DNA of 47,943 nucleotides from Bondarzewia mesenterica (lineage: Eukaryota; Basidiomycota; Agaricomycetes; Russulales; Bondarzewiaceae), in NCBI GenBank assembly GCA_004802705.1, contig SGPL01000238.1, forward strand, positions 1 to 47,943. The letters are read 5' to 3'. Below, piece after piece: positions 22,091 to 33,458 of this stretch; position 1 is the first letter of the stretch, and the number at the start of each line of letters is the position of its first letter. Under the pieces are notes generated by a model, which worked only from the letters and a program-made list of their open reading frames with translations, did not search any database and was not told where the DNA came from. The position numbers and the translations under genes are program-made.

Positions 22091-22265
22091 TCGCTTTGCT
22101 CCGCTGTTAGTGGCTGTCAGATGCCGTCGTTTGCTCTGCCACATAACTTCTGTCTTGCTAACGGTACCCGCGGATGATATGCTTGATCAAATATTACATT
22201 TTGCGTTGACGGTATAGATGATCACGATAGATGTGCTCGCCGAAATTGTGCTTTGCGTTACTTGC

Positions 22266-22903
22266 AGACTTCATGAAGTATGAGACTAAGTGAGACTCTT
22301 AAGATGTTAAATAAGAGAGCATCCGACTCAAACACATCCCCAACCGTGTTCAGAACACTGTTCAAATCGAGCGGTGGGAAAGGTCATATTATGTAATCTT
22401 AAAGATTAGAGTTTGCGATGTGACGTGCACCACTCGTGCACCGGGACTTTTATCCCAGATTCTCTGCCATTTTTCGGGGTGAGTACTGTCTCAATCAAGT
22501 CAGGCAGTCGTTGTCTGATTTATAAATTGTTTTCTGTCAGGCGCGAGACTTCACCTACCCTGTGAGGAGTGTGCAGGTTGTCCCAGCGCGATAATCATCC
22601 ATGTTTTGTCGCAGACTCATCCGCGTCCAGATTAGGCGTTCCACTCTCTTTCCACAACACAACCTTGGTCTCATTGGAGCCTCTTTTTGGTGTCGAAAAG
22701 TGAGCGCCAACTCNAAATGGTGCGCTAANAGCGAGGTGTNAGTACANTTGGCTCTGGCGAGGCAGTATGTTCGTAATTATCCGGATTCCTGATGATTGCA
22801 CGACTGAGGTTNAAATATTCTTTTATATCAGTCAACGCATTCTGCAGATGCAGCTGACAATGTCACGGCACACCTTCCCGCGGCTCGCGGGAACCCTCAA
22901 CGT
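22266..22903. other. Spacer without a supported gene
   Basis: No gene, repeat or RNA was recognised. Five ambiguous bases lie at 22,714-22,812. Confidence 0.35.
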
Positions 22904-24318
22904 ATGAGAGTCCGGCGCTACATTCAGAGCTTTGATCCACACCACCTTCAGCCTGAAGATTTCCATGACATGTCACACAGGGATCGCGGTAGCATTCACG
23001 ATCGTTCTTGATGGCGAGAAACTCCGCCCCTCGTTTATCGTCCGTTGCACTGGAAATACTACATTTCCTGAAGGAACGCAAGGTTATCTCTACTACAGTC
23101 CATCCACGACGCAAGACTTGTCGGATGGCGAGATTCGCTTCCGTGTCACCAAACCTGGAGATCCTGCTGTCACTTTCAACGAAGGCCATGATTTATTGTC
23201 TCCCACGGGCATTCGATGGAGACTCCCTGTTTTGAAGAGTTCTGCAGGACGGTTCACGGTCTCTGCACGCAGGCTACTCATCAAAGAGAATTTGCCGCTA
23301 AAGGACCATCAGGTCAAACCACCACTACCTCGTAAAAAATTTCCCACGAATAGGTACATCCGAAACCTTGATCCTCAACACATCACATCTTCGGATTTCC
23401 GCGATATCTCAGGTCTTTTACATGCAAGATATTATGTCGAGACTTTCGAAGAGACTCCTCAACAAGTTTTCTACGAAGCGACTGAGGGGAGTCGTTTTAG
23501 TCGTTTCCCTCCTGGAACACACGGGTTTCTCTACTATCACCGTCAGACTGGCGGCACGGAGGAGGGTCAGGTCCGTTTCCGCATCACCAAGGATGCTAAT
23601 CCCACCAGTTTTGCCGAGGGAGAGGACCTTTTTGCTTCGCAAAGGTTTCCCGTGGTACATACCAGAGAGTCGATTGCATCTTAGCGGGCTTGCTAGTCTT
23701 ATTTCAAAAGACGATGTTGCTACAAAACCAGAGATGATCCCGGCGGAGCAACAGGACGTCACGCGCTACGATCGGCTACCACTCGTTGTTCGCGACCAAA
23801 ACCGTCCGGTGTTTGCGTTCGGTCAATTATTTTCACTTTCATTCTCCTCAATGAGAAACTGCATCTGGATCGGATACGGAGAACGCAGACGGATGTTCTT
23901 GTTGCGCCACCCTCTCTTTGTCCTGAATGAAGGTCGTCCTCAAGCAATTTATGATGGTCAGCATCAGATTATCTGTCGGAGAATTGTCTTTTTAAATTAC
24001 CTTTAAACTTCAGGAATTGCATTTTGCTGCGTTGAACCATCACCTTTGCCCACCGATCAAGGCTCGATTGCAGTTGTACTGCGCCTGTGCAAGATCGTCT
24101 CACCTATCACCCTCAAGAAGCGCGACCAGCTCCCGAAAAATCTTGATCTTCGGCATATCCCGAAGCCACCGAAGACAGGAGAACTCTTCGAGCAGCATGC
24201 CTCCGTGTGGGTGTATCGCCCGAGACCAGATACACAGAATTTTCGGACTTTGGAATTCCTATTCAGGGCTCAAGCAGACAATTCGGAAGGCGGGGGTACT
24301 TTGAAATCGGCTGTTTGA
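22904..24318 (+). pseudogene. Unknown protein with two tandem homologous units, frameshifted
   Basis: Two units of about 110 aa resemble each other. Unit 1 has YIQSFDPHHLQPEDFHDMS, FPEGTQGYLYY, GEIRFRVTK, FNEGHDLL and GIRWRLP. Unit 2 (from about 23,350) has YIRNLDPQHITSSDFRDIS, FPPGTHGFLYY, GQVRFRITK, FAEGEDLF and GFPWYIP. Matching the units shows a one-base frame change after DMS in unit 1, and another after EDLF in unit 2. A further segment continues to about 24,003, and a final piece (24,040-24,318; PTDQGSIAVVLRL, PKPPKTGELFEQHASVWVY) ends at a stop. Some frame changes could be missed introns, so a living gene is not excluded. No known domain was recognised; it sits between the two dehydratase copies. 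Confidence 0.45.
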
Positions 24319-24487
24319 CCGTGACCTTGTCTTTGGTCAATTGTTTTTCTTTTTAGGTTATTCCAAATGTTTACACGAGATACAGGACGCAAAAGAGATT
24401 TTAGGACAAAGATAATGGCAGCACGGGCGTTCCACACTTCGCATCTGTTCCATCAATGATATTGATATCGACATCTAGTAAGTACTA

Positions 24488-25049
24488 CTACTGTGTATCC
24501 TGCGTATCAACGTCAGGAAGGAACCACGCCCTATGGCATGCCGTGAGCGCGTCGAACTGGATGCTGCTGCAGACGCTGATGCCGGGTTGCGAACGAGCGT
24601 GCGCCTCCCTCCTTTGTCTCTCCTTCCCTGCCGTGTCATTCCTTCTCTTTCCAAGTGATCCTAGAAATGTCACGGCGACACCTTCGTTTCCTGATTTCAT
24701 TCCAACGTAAGTTAGGATCAGTCCGAACATAAGCTGAGCTCCTATCAACGTCAGAACTGGCACTATCATGTGTCTGACGCTCGCGATTTGGATCTGAGAC
24801 ATGGCGCTCAGACCACCGGGCCACAGTTCCTTTGTAACATGGGAATGTGTATCTCATTTTGGTCAGTCCCGGGGAGACTTCGGTGCTCCTACCATTTTTC
24901 CCAGTTATTTTAACGTGAGTACGATTAATGCTCGGGCTAATACTGGCAATATACTCTTGTATGTATACTTCACTCTGGAGACCCTCAACGATTGGATGTA
25001 TGAGCTGAGCTGAACTGCTTGTCATGAATGTGAGTGGAGAATCTTTCAT
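24488..25049 (-). CDS. Possible small membrane protein, low confidence
   Basis: Two overlapping minus-strand frames could be exons of one gene. The upstream one begins MKDSPLTFMTSSSAQLIHPI at 25049; the downstream one has the hydrophobic stretch MIVPVLTLIGAQLMFGLILT followed by YVGMKSG, which looks like a membrane helix. A GT at about 24,915 on the minus strand might be the donor linking them. No family was recognised, and the frames may be chance. Confidence 0.2.
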
Positions 25050-25348
25050 TCCAGCTTGTCGTACTCATACACACGTCGACAGGGTGACGCATGAGTGACA
25101 TGGGTTAGCGTGGCATAGATTCGCATGTGCATATACATCCTCTCGCAACACTGGTAGAATTATCCGATTTGGCTTCGAGGGGCCGAACCAGCAGGACCGG
25201 AGCCCTCACAGTGACAGAGACGAGTACTTAATTGGCGGGGGTCCGACACATAAGTCGTCTCTTCATCCACGCCCAAAAAATACCACAATCTGTGACAATG
25301 AGCCAATAACGCCCGCCGATCAGGAAAAAAGATATTATGTATAGCATC

Positions 25349-26262
25349 GCATCGTTTGGCCTCCGTATTTCGCTCCGTATCGTCAAGCTCACAATCAATC
25401 TTTCCTCAGCGACTCCACTACTTGTCAAGGGCTACCTGGTCTTCTAGACAACCTGCTCTCTGCGACAGGATGGTCCTACGTCCTCTACCTCACCTGCATT
25501 CATTTTTCGAGCCCGATCATCCCCGTATCGACATCCATACCTTCCTTCATACCCACCTCCCTCATGCCCTCGTACAACCGCGCCACGAGCGAATTCGCAG
25601 CTGTCGGCAAACCGACATTCTATATACAAAGCCTCTCCATCCTGGAAATACTCCACACTCCTCCTCGGTTTCGCGTGCGGCCCACTCGCGACGACCGCCC
25701 TGCAAGTCGCGTAGCCGGCTCTACCTAGTCTGGCACGTAGCCGCGCGATTCGACTCTGCGAGTGCGTCCTCCGTCTCGACTTTTCCCATTTTTTTTCAAC
25801 CCTCGGAAACTCTGGCTTGCGTTGAACGTCGGGCCCGCGCGAGCTCCGTTCTAAGCTAGTATGGGTCCTCTCGTGGTCCATCGCTGAAGTCATCCGCTAC
25901 GCCTTCTACGCATCCTCACGCGTGAGAATCGAGCCCTGAGTGCTCCTCTGGCTTTGTTATACAACATTCCACGTCCTCTATTTTGCCGGCGCCTCGTCCG
26001 AGGCGTTCGTCGCGTTTTCCACAGTCCCGCTGCGAAACCCCGTCAGGGAGTGGGACGCAGAGTCACTTGGCCGTGCGGTGTTGTTTTTCACCTGGTGGCC
26101 GGCAGGTGAGTGGTGACGTGCGCGTCCTGATGAATGCTATTGCTCGCCCAGTGTCATGCTTGCAACACAAAAGTGCTGTACTTCCTGTATGGCCACACGA
26201 TCAAGCAGCGCCGAAAGAGATTTGGTGGTACGAAGAAGGGAGAGAAGTCAAAGCCATCTTAA
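25349..26262 (+). pseudogene. 3-hydroxyacyl-CoA dehydratase (HACD/Phs1 family), decayed copy 2
   Basis: This is a second copy of the gene at 21371, about 4 kb downstream in the same orientation. It shares FGLRI, LVKGY, the GWSYVLYLT segment, VQSLSILEI, YAFYASS and, after a spliceable intron from about 26,105, LYGHTIKQRRKRFGG and the 3' flank. The active-site block reads LYFAGASSE, so Tyr and Glu are kept, but Pro is Phe. The start ATG is replaced by GCA, a TAG interrupts the frame after LVF, and several indels shift the frame. The protein cannot be made as it stands. The similarity to copy 1 extends into both flanks (about 21,235-22,265 against 25,165-26,620), so a genomic segment was duplicated, not just a transcript. 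Confidence 0.7.
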
Positions 26263-26962
26263 TCGCTTTGCTCCGCTGTTAGTGGTTGTCGGATATGGCC
26301 ATTTGCTCCGCCCTGTAACTTCTCTCTTGCTAAATGGTATTTGCTGATGAGATGAGATGCATTACTTGCAAATATTCTCAATGGATTCTCCCAAAGGAAG
26401 AGCAGCCAATCGTCAACCTTCGTGCCTCAGGATCTCTCAGGATCCTCCTGTCTGACCTTGCAAGGCCTCGCGTATTTTGAGGCAATTGAATTGCATGAAC
26501 CATCAAGGCTTTCTCTCTTCACATTGCTTGATCAAATATCACATTTTGCAATGACGGTACAGATGATCACAATAGATATGCTTGCCGAATTTTTGCTTTG
26601 CGTTACTTGCATATTACCTTGCTTGCAAGGTCTCTCCACGGGTCACAATTGTGGCTGAGCTGACATCGGGCACCAACCGGAGATTGCCAGATATACAGCA
26701 GCTCCGTCTTAAATTTTCTATCTATTGTGGAGCATTTGGTGGAGCAAGATCGGAACATTCGTTTTCAGTATTGGCTTTCCTTTTTTAGTTCGTAATTGAC
26801 GGCGGTATTCTTCGGTTGTAAGTAGTTGGTCCCCGTGCTTTTTCGTCTTTTCTTCCAGTATTGCAGACGAAACGATTGACACCATGAATTTAACAGTGTT
26901 TGGTTCTCGCTCGTCCGTTCTATTGGATGCGAAATGCATGTCGTGCGTTCACAAAGGATATG

Positions 26963-27364
26963 TCACTCCATGGATAAGTAGCTCCTTTGGTGACGCACTG
27001 AGTGTCTCATTTTTCTCGGATGAGAGTAGTGAAATAACGGTTTATGGAATGTTAAATAACTCGTGCTAACTATGCGTTCAAAGGGCACGGAGATGGACTG
27101 TGAATGATCCCATGGACCGCGCATCACCTTCCCCGAAGGCGGTGTCTGTGTTGCGGACGCAGGTGATGGAATGTTCGAAGCGACCATTGGTGTCTGACCG
27201 CTGGACATGCCCGCACTCGCCAACGAAGGCTCACGCGCACGTGGGACAGGTCCGCGGGGAACGACGGACGGTGGGTGGCAGATGGGTCGGGGAACGGAGG
27301 GAAGCGTGAACTTCGATTTTCCCCCTCGGAGGAATGGGGCCCTCAGCGAGACGGAGGGCGACAT
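26963..27364 (-). CDS. Hypothetical protein, 133 aa, low confidence
   Basis: A minus-strand open frame with ATG at 27364 codes a Pro/Ser-rich, basic N-terminal half (MSPSVSLRAPFLRGGKSKF, later PSPASATQTPPSGK) and a less ordered C-terminal half. There is no recognised domain, no intron need and no clear promoter. It may be a real small gene or a shadow; nothing better covers this stretch. Confidence 0.25.
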   Translation of the reverse strand: MSPSVSLRAPFLRGGKSKFTLPSVPRPICHPPSVVPRGPVPRAREPSLASAGMSSGQTPMVASNIPSPASATQTPPSGKVMRGPWDHSQSISVPFERIVSTSYLTFHKPLFHYSHPRKMRHSVRHQRSYLSME

Positions 27365-27846
27365 ACAGTAATTGTCCCGGAGCTACGCAAGGAATCATAG
27401 GTACTATAAACTCTTGCTACTGTTGCATGTAACATACGAAACATAACATTAAAAATTATCCACTCTCTACGAAATATGTACTCGTACTTGTATTATCGGT
27501 ACTTTAACAATGCCTGACAGATGTTGCAAACCGCTATATCATGCACCTGACAAACAACAAGAAACTCCCGGCGAGCAAGGTCTGCGCCGACGCAATCGGC
27601 ACTTCCCCAAGTAAACTGTAACCTTACCAGTTGGCAACCTAGAAGCGACTTGGGAAACTCAGCGACCATCTGCCTTGTCGGCATTTTGCGGCAACCGGTG
27701 GGCTTTGAGTGCTTACTGTATTGGGTAAGATTTTCCAAATTAGGCTGTGGCGACTGGTAGTCGAATTCTGATAATTCGAGCTTTTCCCTGTTACTTCATG
27801 ACCGTGTCCTCCTCGGGCACGCGCGCGCTCGGCGACTACACAGGAG

Positions 27847-28991
27847 ATGCGCACGGCGAAGCTTGTTATCATTGGTAACTCCGGAGTGGGCAAAACGAGC
27901 CTTCGCGGCCAAGTCTGTAGTTTCGATCCCGTATCGACCCTGTCGTGTGCTCACTCTTCCATCCCATATCACTCATGATAGTATATTTCCGGTCGCTTTT
28001 CGACAGGATATCGGGCGACCATTGGTGCAGACTTTATAAGCAAGACCTTGCCTCACCCCAACAGTCCTGATGAGTCTGTGACATTGCAGATATGGGTAAC
28101 TCGTAGTGCAGTAGCTGTTGTGTGCGCCGATTCTAACCTACTTGCAGGATACCGCAGGGCAGGAACGCTTTTCATCTCTGTCTGCAGCTTTCTTTCGCGG
28201 AGCGGATGCGGCCCTTCTCATGTTCGACGTCAATCAACCCGAGTCCCTCGACGCTCTGCATAGATGGTGGGCGGAATTCTGCGAACGTGCTCCCTTACTG
28301 GATGAGGAGATGGAGGACTTCTGTTGCGTCGTTGTGGGCAACAAGGTCGATGTTTCAGAAACTTTGGATGGACCGGCGGTCAGCGAAGCGGACGCGTTGA
28401 GCGTCATAAACGAACTTGTCCCGCCCTCATCACCCCCTTCCACCCCACCCATCCCATTTTCACGCTCGGACACCGCCGCTCTTCCCTACCCTGTGCTCGC
28501 CAATCACGATGATGAATCCGAACTCCCCGAGATCATTTTCCCGCCTCTGACGTCTTCTATCACCATCGGTGCACGGCATCACAAGCAGCCGTCCAAGTCA
28601 CGCTCGCGCAGTTCTCACTTTCGTTTCCCCAACGGCACGATGACCACCACGCACACGACACTCACCTCGTATCACACGCCTTCCTCATCGTATTTCGATG
28701 TCTTCGAGTCGGCTCGCTCCTCACCCGTCCCCCGTTCGTCCTCCCCCAGCCTCTCTCGCTCTGAATCACGATCGCCGCTCCGTCGACCGCGGCATATGGT
28801 GTCGTCCTCGACATTGTCCACTTCCTCTGCACCCACCATTACGCCATCCCTATTCGCTCGAACTGCGGCTCCAACCCCGCCCACCCCTCCACCAGGCACT
28901 GAATCTGATCTCGAGGCGGACGCTCCGACTTTTTGTCCAACTCCCTCGCCGACCTGAACGACGTCCGAAGCTCTTCTTCGCCTCGGCAAAG
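27847..28991 (+). CDS. Rab7/Ypt7-like small GTPase, extended and broken at its 3' end
   Basis: Exons 27847-27912, 27982-28095 and 28148-28957 join in frame (introns 69 and 52 nt). Residues 1-130 are a clear Rab domain: P-loop GNSGVGKT (10-17), YISGRFSTGYRATIGADF around switch I, DTAGQE (61-66) and NKVD (125-128). Rab7-type proteins sit on late endosomes and vacuoles and control fusion. After NKVD comes an unusual Ser/Pro/Thr-rich stretch of about 190 residues to a stop at 28955. The last GTPase motif, LFFASAK, follows at 28971-28991 in another frame. The expected rest of the fold and the C-terminal prenylated cysteines are missing, because the AT-rich repeat starts at 28986 inside the Ser-Ala-Lys codons. 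So the gene is truncated and probably dead. Confidence 0.8.
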
Positions 28992-29330
28992 TCTTACATC
29001 TTTCTGATGAGGAACAGTGATCTCACTGGGCAACATCATTGAGAAAATGGTACAAGTGCTAACGCAATGAATTTACAAGTGTGATACCTCAGCCTGAAGC
29101 CATTTTGATGTAGAATCCACACCGGGCTGAAGCTGGGGCCGCTCAGCAAAGTCTTATACCTTTCTAGAAAGGAACAGTGATCTCACCGGGCAAGGTCATT
29201 GAAAAAATAGTACAAGTGCTAGTGGCAATGAATGTACAAATATGATACATCTGCCCAAAGCTATTTTGATGTAGAATGCTCCCTAAACAATGCTAAAGCC
29301 ATTCAGCAAAGTGTTCAGCCTTTCCAACCC
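28986..29330 (+). repeat. 160-bp tandem repeat, two units plus start of a third
   Basis: GCAAAGTCTTA-like unit starts lie at 28986, 29146 and 29306, exactly 160 bp apart. Shared blocks include GGAACAGTGATCTCAC, GGTACAAGTGCTA and CATTTTGATGTAGAAT. The first unit begins inside the last codons of the Rab gene. This marks the start of the AT-rich repeat region. Confidence 0.85.
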
Positions 29331-29396
29331 TCAAATATGAGAATAGTGAGCAACAGTGAGCAATGGCAAGCAACAGCAAGCAACGGCAAGCAATGA

Positions 29397-29871
29397 TGAG
29401 TAGAAAAAACATTATTTACATTCTCAGCCTGACAATAATGAGCAAGCCCTCATTGAAAATCTCAGCCAAACCATCAGAGACAGTCAACGGTGAGCAGGCA
29501 AAATATTGTTTATATTCTTGGCCCAACAATGATAAGCACGCTCATATTAAAAACCTCAGCCAAACTGTTAGAGATGATCAATGATGAGTAGGAAAAATAT
29601 TATTTATATGCTCAGCCCAGCAATGGCGAGCAAGCCCTTGCTAAAAATCTCAGCTGAACTGTCAGAGACGATCAATGGTGAGCAGGCAAAATATTGTTTA
29701 CATGCTCAGCCTAGCAACAGTAACAACAGCGAGCAAGCCTTTACTGAAAATCTTGGCTGAACTGTTAGATATAAACAACAGTAAGCAGGCAAGCTCATAA
29801 TACCTGCACCCATCCCACTCAGCCCAACCATCAGAGTCAGCAAACAATGATACTTGCTGAACCATTAGAGA
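29397..29871 (+). repeat. 94-bp tandem repeat, about five units
   Basis: Units begin with TGAGTAGG or TGAGCAGG at 29397, 29491, 29585 and 29679, each exactly 94 bp. The fourth unit is 103 bp, with a short insertion near AACAGTAAC. A fifth, degenerate unit starts at 29782. Conserved parts are AAAATATTGTTTA and CTCAGCC...ACTGTTAGAGA. Many differences are C/T or G/A. Confidence 0.85.
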
Positions 29872-29879
29872 TGTGCTCA

Positions 29880-31700
29880 CATTATCATTGACTAGGCTCG
29901 GCTAACTATTGGAGACGGGTAAAAAGCATGTTCGGCTGGACTGTCTAAGATGAAAAAAGACATTGAATAGACTTGAAGTGCTAAACTACAATATTAGTGC
30001 TAATGATGTATGAATAAGATAGTGGTTAAGTTGTGAGGCATTCTTTTATGAATAGCTCCAACTCAATCAGTGCTATTTCTTATATCATACTTCAAGTCTG
30101 ACAATACATCCAGCTTCATCAATTTTAAATTGTGCACCCTGATCTGTCTATTACTCAGCTAAGTGGCCTCTCTCACTTCACACATGTTGCATTTTTTGCA
30201 TTTATTATGTTAATTCCTCCATCATGTGTGCACTTACTAGCTAATAATATGATCTATAAGTTTTCATGAATATATTTTGATGATATCTTTAGTTATATCC
30301 TCTTATACCAATAGTAGTTAGTCTTGACAATTGAGGATTTGAGGAAATCTAAGAAATCAGTCAATAATAATAATACTGGCTTGGAGTAAATAAACAGTGC
30401 AACTAAATATAAAATGCATTTTTAGAGTTTGTTAGTTTTTTTGGTATTTTATTTTTATTTTTTTAAAAGTTAGGTCATTTGTCCACTAGTTCAGACAAAA
30501 AAGTTAAGGTCAAGTAACCTTACAGTTAAGAATTACTTTATTTGAGTGAGGTTGTTATTCATCAGTTTAGAGCTGAAAGGTTAAAAAATTTAATCCAACC
30601 TCACCTTCTATTATCAGGGGACCCACACAAGTCAGTTAAGCTGTTTGTTACCTTTGTTATACTCATCCTGTTTTAGTCTTTTTTTAAAAGACTTGAATTT
30701 TAAAAGCATTAAATTATGCTTTAATATCATTATTTATTTTTCATAAATTGTTCTTTAAGAGCCTCTCAATATAATATAATATTTTTAATATTAATTTTAA
30801 CTTTTATTTTATATATAATCAAATAACAAAAGTTATAATCATATAATTTAGATTATTTTAAGGATGAATTCAGATGCTATTCTGCAACCATCTTACTAAC
30901 ATACACAGAAATTTCAAGCAATGGTCCTTACATATGAAAGAATATTTATACTAAAGAAGTAATGAAAATCTTTAAAATTATATGAGTTATTGACAGGTGA
31001 ATCAAGGAATAGAGTAAGATCATGAACTGAGTCAACACTATATACTATATATTATTTATAAAATTAAATGAGTTTTCATAATAATTTACTCTTTATATAT
31101 ATATAGCTCTATGGGTATAGCCTATTTTATTTTATTTTATTTCCTTTTGCTGCTCAATTATATTTCACTCTCTAACATGCATTGTTGACATCAAAGAGAT
31201 AATTCATTCATAATATAGTGTGTTATATATGATGATGTTGAGTGACTGATGAGAATAGTACAACTTAGTATGATGCATAAGATCTAAAAAATGTATACTC
31301 ATATCAGCTGACTGCGTTGATGAAATGTAAGTTTAGATGTAAATTTGATAGAGCAATAAAATAAACTAAATATCAGACATTCTCGCACATAGTCACTAAG
31401 TTAATCAGAATAATGACCTAAGAGCTCTCCATCTAAACAGACTATAAATATTAATTGACATGACAACACAATGATTAAACTTATATACCCTTAGTTTGTA
31501 AATGCAAAAAAAAAATCTAAATTGTTGAATGCAAAAGGTCCACTAAGACATATATTAAAAAAAATTAACATCGGTCAAAACCTTGTGTTTATTCATTTTA
31601 AAAGACAAAGCACACCACAAATAACTATGCTAGTTTTTAACAACAAAAAAGGAGATGGGTGAATCAAATAAAATTAAACTAACAATGCACTTAATAATAT
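29880..31700. other. AT-rich, CpG-poor DNA without recognisable genes
   Basis: Stops are dense in all frames. Probably more decayed transposon sequence, but I recognise no fragment here. Confidence 0.4.
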
Positions 31701-31724
31701 GTCTCATGATCCTTCTCACTCATG

Positions 31725-32190
31725 TTTAGCACTACTCATGATAATATGCAATTTGTAACTCTAAACATTCCATTTTAAAAGACTACTTCTACAGTGAGTT
31801 CAAATATTGCTATTACTGATATCAATAATGCCATGTCCCCTTTACATGCACTCAAATTTCATTTGAAGGTTAATGCCACCATACTTGCTGGTGCACCTCT
31901 CTTCGCCTTTATTCAAAGTGATTCATGGCTTTCATTGATAAAGCCTTAGTTCCTCAACTACTGTAATCATGTTTAGAAGGCTGCAAGATTAGAAGTTGTT
32001 TCCAGTGGATATAGTTTCTGCATTAGTGGGGCTACTGAGTTATTGCTACAGGGTATTGCACTAGATGTAGTTGCAAAGTAGAGTCATTGGTAGTTGAATG
32101 CCTTTTTTTTTTTTACTGGCATTGCATTCAAACTATCTTACCTTTTTTTATCTCATATTTATTCTTTGCTACAGCATCTAATCAGATGTA
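31725..32190 (+). pseudogene. Tyrosine recombinase C-terminal part, retroelement relic
   Basis: The plus strand reads, with stops, LHALKFHLKVN, APLFAFIQ, GYSFCISGATELLLQGI, VVAK*SHW and, after a T-run, YWHCIQTILPFFIS. This order matches the C-terminal catalytic half of the tyrosine recombinases (often annotated as DNA breaking-rejoining enzymes) found in mushroom retroelements: an H-x2-R-like block (here the Arg is Cys), then G-x-W, then the nucleophile Tyr in YW. Several stops and the Arg loss show it is dead. The upstream half was not found. Confidence 0.6.
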
Positions 32191-33458
32191 TAATATCATG
32201 GCTAATTTTGCTGATATAATTGATGTATCTTCCTTATTGTTAGGTGTCTTCTGTCTCATATTTATATTGCTTGCTTTGGTGTGGGTTCTTAGTTTACATT
32301 GAGAACACAAGAGTTGTGAGCTATGCTTATAGTAGTGTTTTAGTTCTCAATAGTGTCTTACAGTTCTACAGACATCACTGAATAGCTATAGCTCGAAGCT
32401 TACTGACCTATAATATGAATCTTGACCAAAAGCTTTCTTACCTCACACTCATGCTAAACACAGAACAACAGCACTCAAAAAGTGTTTCCCTTTGCGAATA
32501 AAAAAGTTGAAGTTATTTAGATAGCAAATGTAAGAGTTAAATGAAACCTGTAAGATGAAAGCTATTATAAAGGCTACCTAAAAGTGAAGATTATAGTAAG
32601 GCAATGCCATGTTGAGCTATGCTCACAAAGAGCACTTAAAGTGGCAGAAAAGCTTCTCATGCTCTTTGCTCTTACCCTTAGCTGTCATCAAAGGTAAGAT
32701 GGGAGGGAACAATGAGTTCACCCAAGCTAAACAATGGTTAGACAGTATTTTATTGCCTATCAAAGACCCAGTGAGAAACATACTGATAGCATGAGCAAAA
32801 TGCAATAGATGATACAGCTTATATAGCACAATTGAGCATGTTACTAAAGTCTAGACCACACAATAATGTGTGCATGTGTTCAAAAATTACAGGTGAATGT
32901 GACAAATAATGAGAAGATAAAGGGGCCAGTTTTTGCATTGCACACCATCACATTATGGTGCATCATGCACATCATGCTATAAATATAACTCAATAAACCA
33001 CTGATTTGCTGAATTAACTTTTACTGCACCACTAGATATAAATGTGCTAAATGTGAGATATAGACATGCATGCAAATTTTAATATATCAAAGGCATCACA
33101 ATACTGTGTAAAACAGAGTAGGCTCATGACATATACACTGTGAGTATTTAACTCAAAGGAGGCAAGTTTGACCTCTTGGAGGTAGTTGAAGGTGCATTCA
33201 GAGAGAAAATGTTAAGTCTGTGATACATAGAGTAGACCAAATAGAGTGGTCCATCACTGGATACGCTCGTGAGCTAAAATAAAAAGTCAATAGGTAGAAG
33301 AAGAGTAAATGTTGCTAGCTTTAGATGTTCAAAGTTGTGAAATTTGTCCATCAGAGGTATGTAGAGGTGCAATAAGAAGATTGCCAACAAATCTTATATA
33401 AGAATGTATCACCACTGAGGATGTGTCTATACATATAGGTACACAGTCATGAGCAAAC
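32191..33458. other. AT-rich spacer between recombinase and RT relics
   Basis: Short open frames only. A transition-mutated stretch near 33,240-33,460 may extend the minus-strand retroelement by a few tens of codons, but I could not align it to a known domain. Confidence 0.3.
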
